From Modestobacter lapidis (GTDB lineage: Bacteria; Actinomycetota; Actinomycetes; Mycobacteriales; Geodermatophilaceae), in contig JABAKE010000013.1 in the NCBI GenBank assembly GCA_019779905.1, forward strand, positions 1 through 64,000: a stretch of 64,000 nucleotides of DNA, written 5' to 3'. Positions 62,144 to 64,000 of this stretch are shown one piece after another. The notes under the pieces were generated by a model, which saw only the letters and a list, made by a program, of their open reading frames with translations, did no database searches and had not been told where the DNA came from. A program made the position numbers and the translations under genes. The first letter of the stretch is position 1; each line of letters starts with the position of its first letter.

Positions 62144-63274
62144 TCAGCGGCGACGGGCGCGGGGGAGCCCCTCGGTCACCGGCGGCTCGAAACCGGGCCG
62201 GTGCATGCCCCCGCGGACCCCGCGGGAGGACAGTTGCATGACGAAGGCGAGCACCCGGGCCACCGCGGTGAACAGCTGCGCCGGTACCTCCTGGTTCAGG
62301 TCGCAGGAGGCGTGCAGGGCCCGGGCGAGCGGGATGTCCTGAACCATCGGGACCCGGTTCTCCTCGGCCAGGGCGCGCAGCCGGGCGGCGAGCTCGCCGG
62401 AGCCCTTGGCCACCACCCGCGGCGCACCCTTCTCGGGGGTGTACTTCAGCGCGACGGCCACGTGCGTGGGGTTGACCAGCAGGACGTCGGCGTCGGCGAC
62501 CTCGCTCATCATCCGGTTCCGGGACATCGCCAGCTGGGTCGCCCGCCGCTGTCCCTTGACCAGCGGGTCGCCCTCGGACTGCTTGTGTTCCTGCTTGATC
62601 TCGGTGTGGCTCATCTGGAGCTGCTTCATCATCTTCTTGCGGACGACGATGTAGTCGGCCACCGCGATGACCAGCCCGGTGACGCCCACGACGCGGAACA
62701 TCAGGACGGCGGACTCGGCGAAGACCTGGATGATCCGGGACAGCGGCAGGGCGCCGGAGGCGGAGACGAGCTCCTGGGCCTTGTCCGAGGTGGTGATGAT
62801 GATGACGGCCAGCGCGACGGTCTTGATGATCGCCTTGGCGGCCTCCCACAGCCCCTGGGTGCCGAACATCCGCTTGACGCCCGGTAGCGGGTTGAACTTC
62901 TTCAGGGTCGGCTTCATCCCCTTGGGGGCCAGGGTGACTCCGCCCTGAGCCGCCAGGGCCAGCGTGCCGAGCAGCATCAGCGCCACCGCCATCGGCAGCA
63001 CCGTGGTGAGGAAGGCGATGAGGGCCTGGCCCATCAGCTCCGTGAGAGCCGACGTCTCCGGAGCCTGGGCCACCACGCCGACCTGGAGGAAGAGCTCCTG
63101 GGCCGTCTCGAAGGAGTTGCCCACCAGCATCGGCAGCAGGAAGCTCGCCACCGCCGCGCCGAGCCAGGAACCGAGCTCCTGGGTCCGCGGGATCTGGCCT
63201 TCCTTGCGGGCCTCCTTGATCTTCTGCGGAGTCGGCTTCTCGGTCTTCTCCCCGCCGGGACCGTCCTTGGCCAC
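62144..63274 (-). CDS. flhB: Flagellar biosynthesis protein FlhB
   Basis: 376 residues from GTG 63272-63274, 3 bp after the fliR stop. N-terminal GEKTEKPTPQKIKEARKEGQIPRTQEL is the standard motif, four helices follow, and the autocleavage motif NPTH appears in DVLLVNPTHVAVALKY near residue 270. The cytosolic domain ends with KGSGELAARLRALAEENRVPMVQDIPLARAL and a basic tail. FlhB switches substrate class from hook to filament after self-cleavage. Operon order fliR-flhB-flhA is standard for actinobacterial flagella. Confidence 0.96.
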   Translation of the reverse strand: MAKDGPGGEKTEKPTPQKIKEARKEGQIPRTQELGSWLGAAVASFLLPMLVGNSFETAQELFLQVGVVAQAPETSALTELMGQALIAFLTTVLPMAVALMLLGTLALAAQGGVTLAPKGMKPTLKKFNPLPGVKRMFGTQGLWEAAKAIIKTVALAVIIITTSDKAQELVSASGALPLSRIIQVFAESAVLMFRVVGVTGLVIAVADYIVVRKKMMKQLQMSHTEIKQEHKQSEGDPLVKGQRRATQLAMSRNRMMSEVADADVLLVNPTHVAVALKYTPEKGAPRVVAKGSGELAARLRALAEENRVPMVQDIPLARALHASCDLNQEVPAQLFTAVARVLAFVMQLSSRGVRGGMHRPGFEPPVTEGLPRARRR

Positions 63275-63277
63275 GGG

Positions 63278-64000
63278 TCACCCGCTCCGGAAGGAGGTCA
63301 TCGCCTCGACGGCGGTGGACATCAGCGCGTCGAGGGCCGGCGGCAGCAGCGGGAACGTCAGCCCGAGCAGGGCCAGCGTCACCATGATCTTCACCGGGAA
63401 GCCCAGCGAGAACATGTTCAGCGCGGGCGCGGCCTTGCTCAGCAGCGCCAGGGCGACGTCGGTGAGCAGCAGCACGGCCACCATGGGGCCGGCGATCTGC
63501 AGGGCGGCCAGGAACATCATGGCGAACGCGGTGGTCATCGCGGAGCCGAGTTGCTCGGTGTCCAGCGAGCCGCCCAGCGGCAACCCCTGGTACGAGGTGA
63601 CGAAGCCGCGGACGAGCATCAGGTGGCCGCCGCTGGTGAACAGCAGCGTGGTGGCCAGCAGGTAGTGCAGCCGGCCGATCGAGGAGTTCATCGTCAGCGA
63701 CAGCGGGTCGAAGGCGGGTTGGAGCGAGAAGCCGCCGGCGATGTCGATGATGTCGCCGGCCAGCTGGACGGCGGTGAAGAGGACCTGGACGACGAAGCCC
63801 AGGGCCGCGCCGATGATCGCTTCGGTGATCGCCGCGACGATCAGGAAGCCGGCGGTGACGGCCGGCATGTCCGCGGCCAGCTGCGGGAAGACGACCAGCG
63901 ACAGTGCGAGGGCCAACGCCCCCTTGACCGCCATCGGGATGCCGTTGTTGTTGAACGGCGGGGCCAGGACGACGAAGCCCGTGGCTCGCACCGTGGCCAG
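63278..64000 (-). CDS. fliR: Flagellar biosynthesis protein FliR (5' end beyond window)
   Basis: The open frame reaches the right edge, so the N-terminal helix of the protein is missing; about 240 residues are visible. ATGFVVLAPPFNNNGIP matches the first conserved region of FliR (LAPxF), AAITEAIIGAALGFVVQVLFTAVQLAGDIID the second, and SLTMNSSIGRLHYLLATTLLFTSGGHLMLVRGF and ALLSKAAPALNMFSLGFPVKIM the later ones. FliR forms the export channel with FliP and FliQ, whose genes probably follow outside the window. Confidence 0.93.
   Translation of the reverse strand: MATVRATGFVVLAPPFNNNGIPMAVKGALALALSLVVFPQLAADMPAVTAGFLIVAAITEAIIGAALGFVVQVLFTAVQLAGDIIDIAGGFSLQPAFDPLSLTMNSSIGRLHYLLATTLLFTSGGHLMLVRGFVTSYQGLPLGGSLDTEQLGSAMTTAFAMMFLAALQIAGPMVAVLLLTDVALALLSKAAPALNMFSLGFPVKIMVTLALLGLTFPLLPPALDALMSTAVEAMTSFRSG

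Overview
The window is a very GC-rich (about 73-75% by eye) actinobacterial chromosome segment. Gene content and order resemble the Mycobacterium tuberculosis stretch from eno (Rv1023) to phoH2 (Rv1095), but a flagellar export operon and a distinctive intergenic hairpin family point to a motile, high-GC actinobacterium, most likely Geodermatophilaceae (Blastococcus, Geodermatophilus or Modestobacter). That placement is inference from memory of gene order, not from a search. No insertion sequence, prophage, CRISPR array or rRNA was seen.

Layout. 0-7.4 kb: end of a UvrA-like gene, a DUF3592-like membrane protein, the block enolase-FtsB/DivIC-DUF501-exopolyphosphatase, a DUF4235 protein, family 5 uracil-DNA glycosylase, a type II NADH dehydrogenase and a tRNA with a UAA anticodon. 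7.6-14.3 kb: a protease-like membrane protein with a zinc ribbon, a Ser/Thr kinase and an FHA-FHA-ABC transporter, then a Bax-inhibitor-1-like protein. 14.4-28 kb: thiolase, SGNH hydrolase, DUF2252, GNAT, a VWA/AAA+ pair, threonine deaminase, a DrrAB-type ABC exporter and an M3 peptidase. 28-30.4 kb: RNHCP protein, GreA, mycothiol S-conjugate amidase and a small membrane protein.

30.4-47.5 kb looks like accessory DNA set between genes that are neighbours in M. tuberculosis (Rv1083 and Rv1084). It holds Ku, a SAP/Rho_N-like protein, two DUF305 proteins, a DUF6153-like protein, a BNR-repeat lipoprotein, a Cys-rich four-helix copper-binding protein, an ArsR-family regulator and an eight-gene operon for a complex I-like membrane arm (A, a degenerate B/D-like protein, H, J, K, L, M, N). 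Three copies of a 24-bp dyad of the form 7-N10-7 lie upstream of the DUF305/DUF6153 genes, between the copper protein and the regulator, and in front of the complex I-like operon. They tie these transcription units into one candidate metal (probably copper) regulon. This is the main candidate for an undescribed system.

47.7-56.7 kb returns to conserved actinobacterial genes: thioredoxin-fold DUF255 protein, a small unknown, geranylgeranyl-reductase-like flavoprotein, TrhA/hemolysin III, UppS, a DUF885-like peptidase and PhoH2, which follows a coupled small ORF. 56.8-64 kb is a minus-strand flagellar operon (fliR-flhB-flhA-flhF-like-small membrane protein) that continues past the right edge.

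Two genome-wide habits are visible. Many starts carry a -10-like hexamer only 6-7 nt upstream, indicating leaderless transcripts, and I used this to choose several start codons. Five copies of a roughly 57-bp hairpin element with compensatory stem changes lie at gene 3' ends; one copy is flanked by a 34-bp direct repeat.
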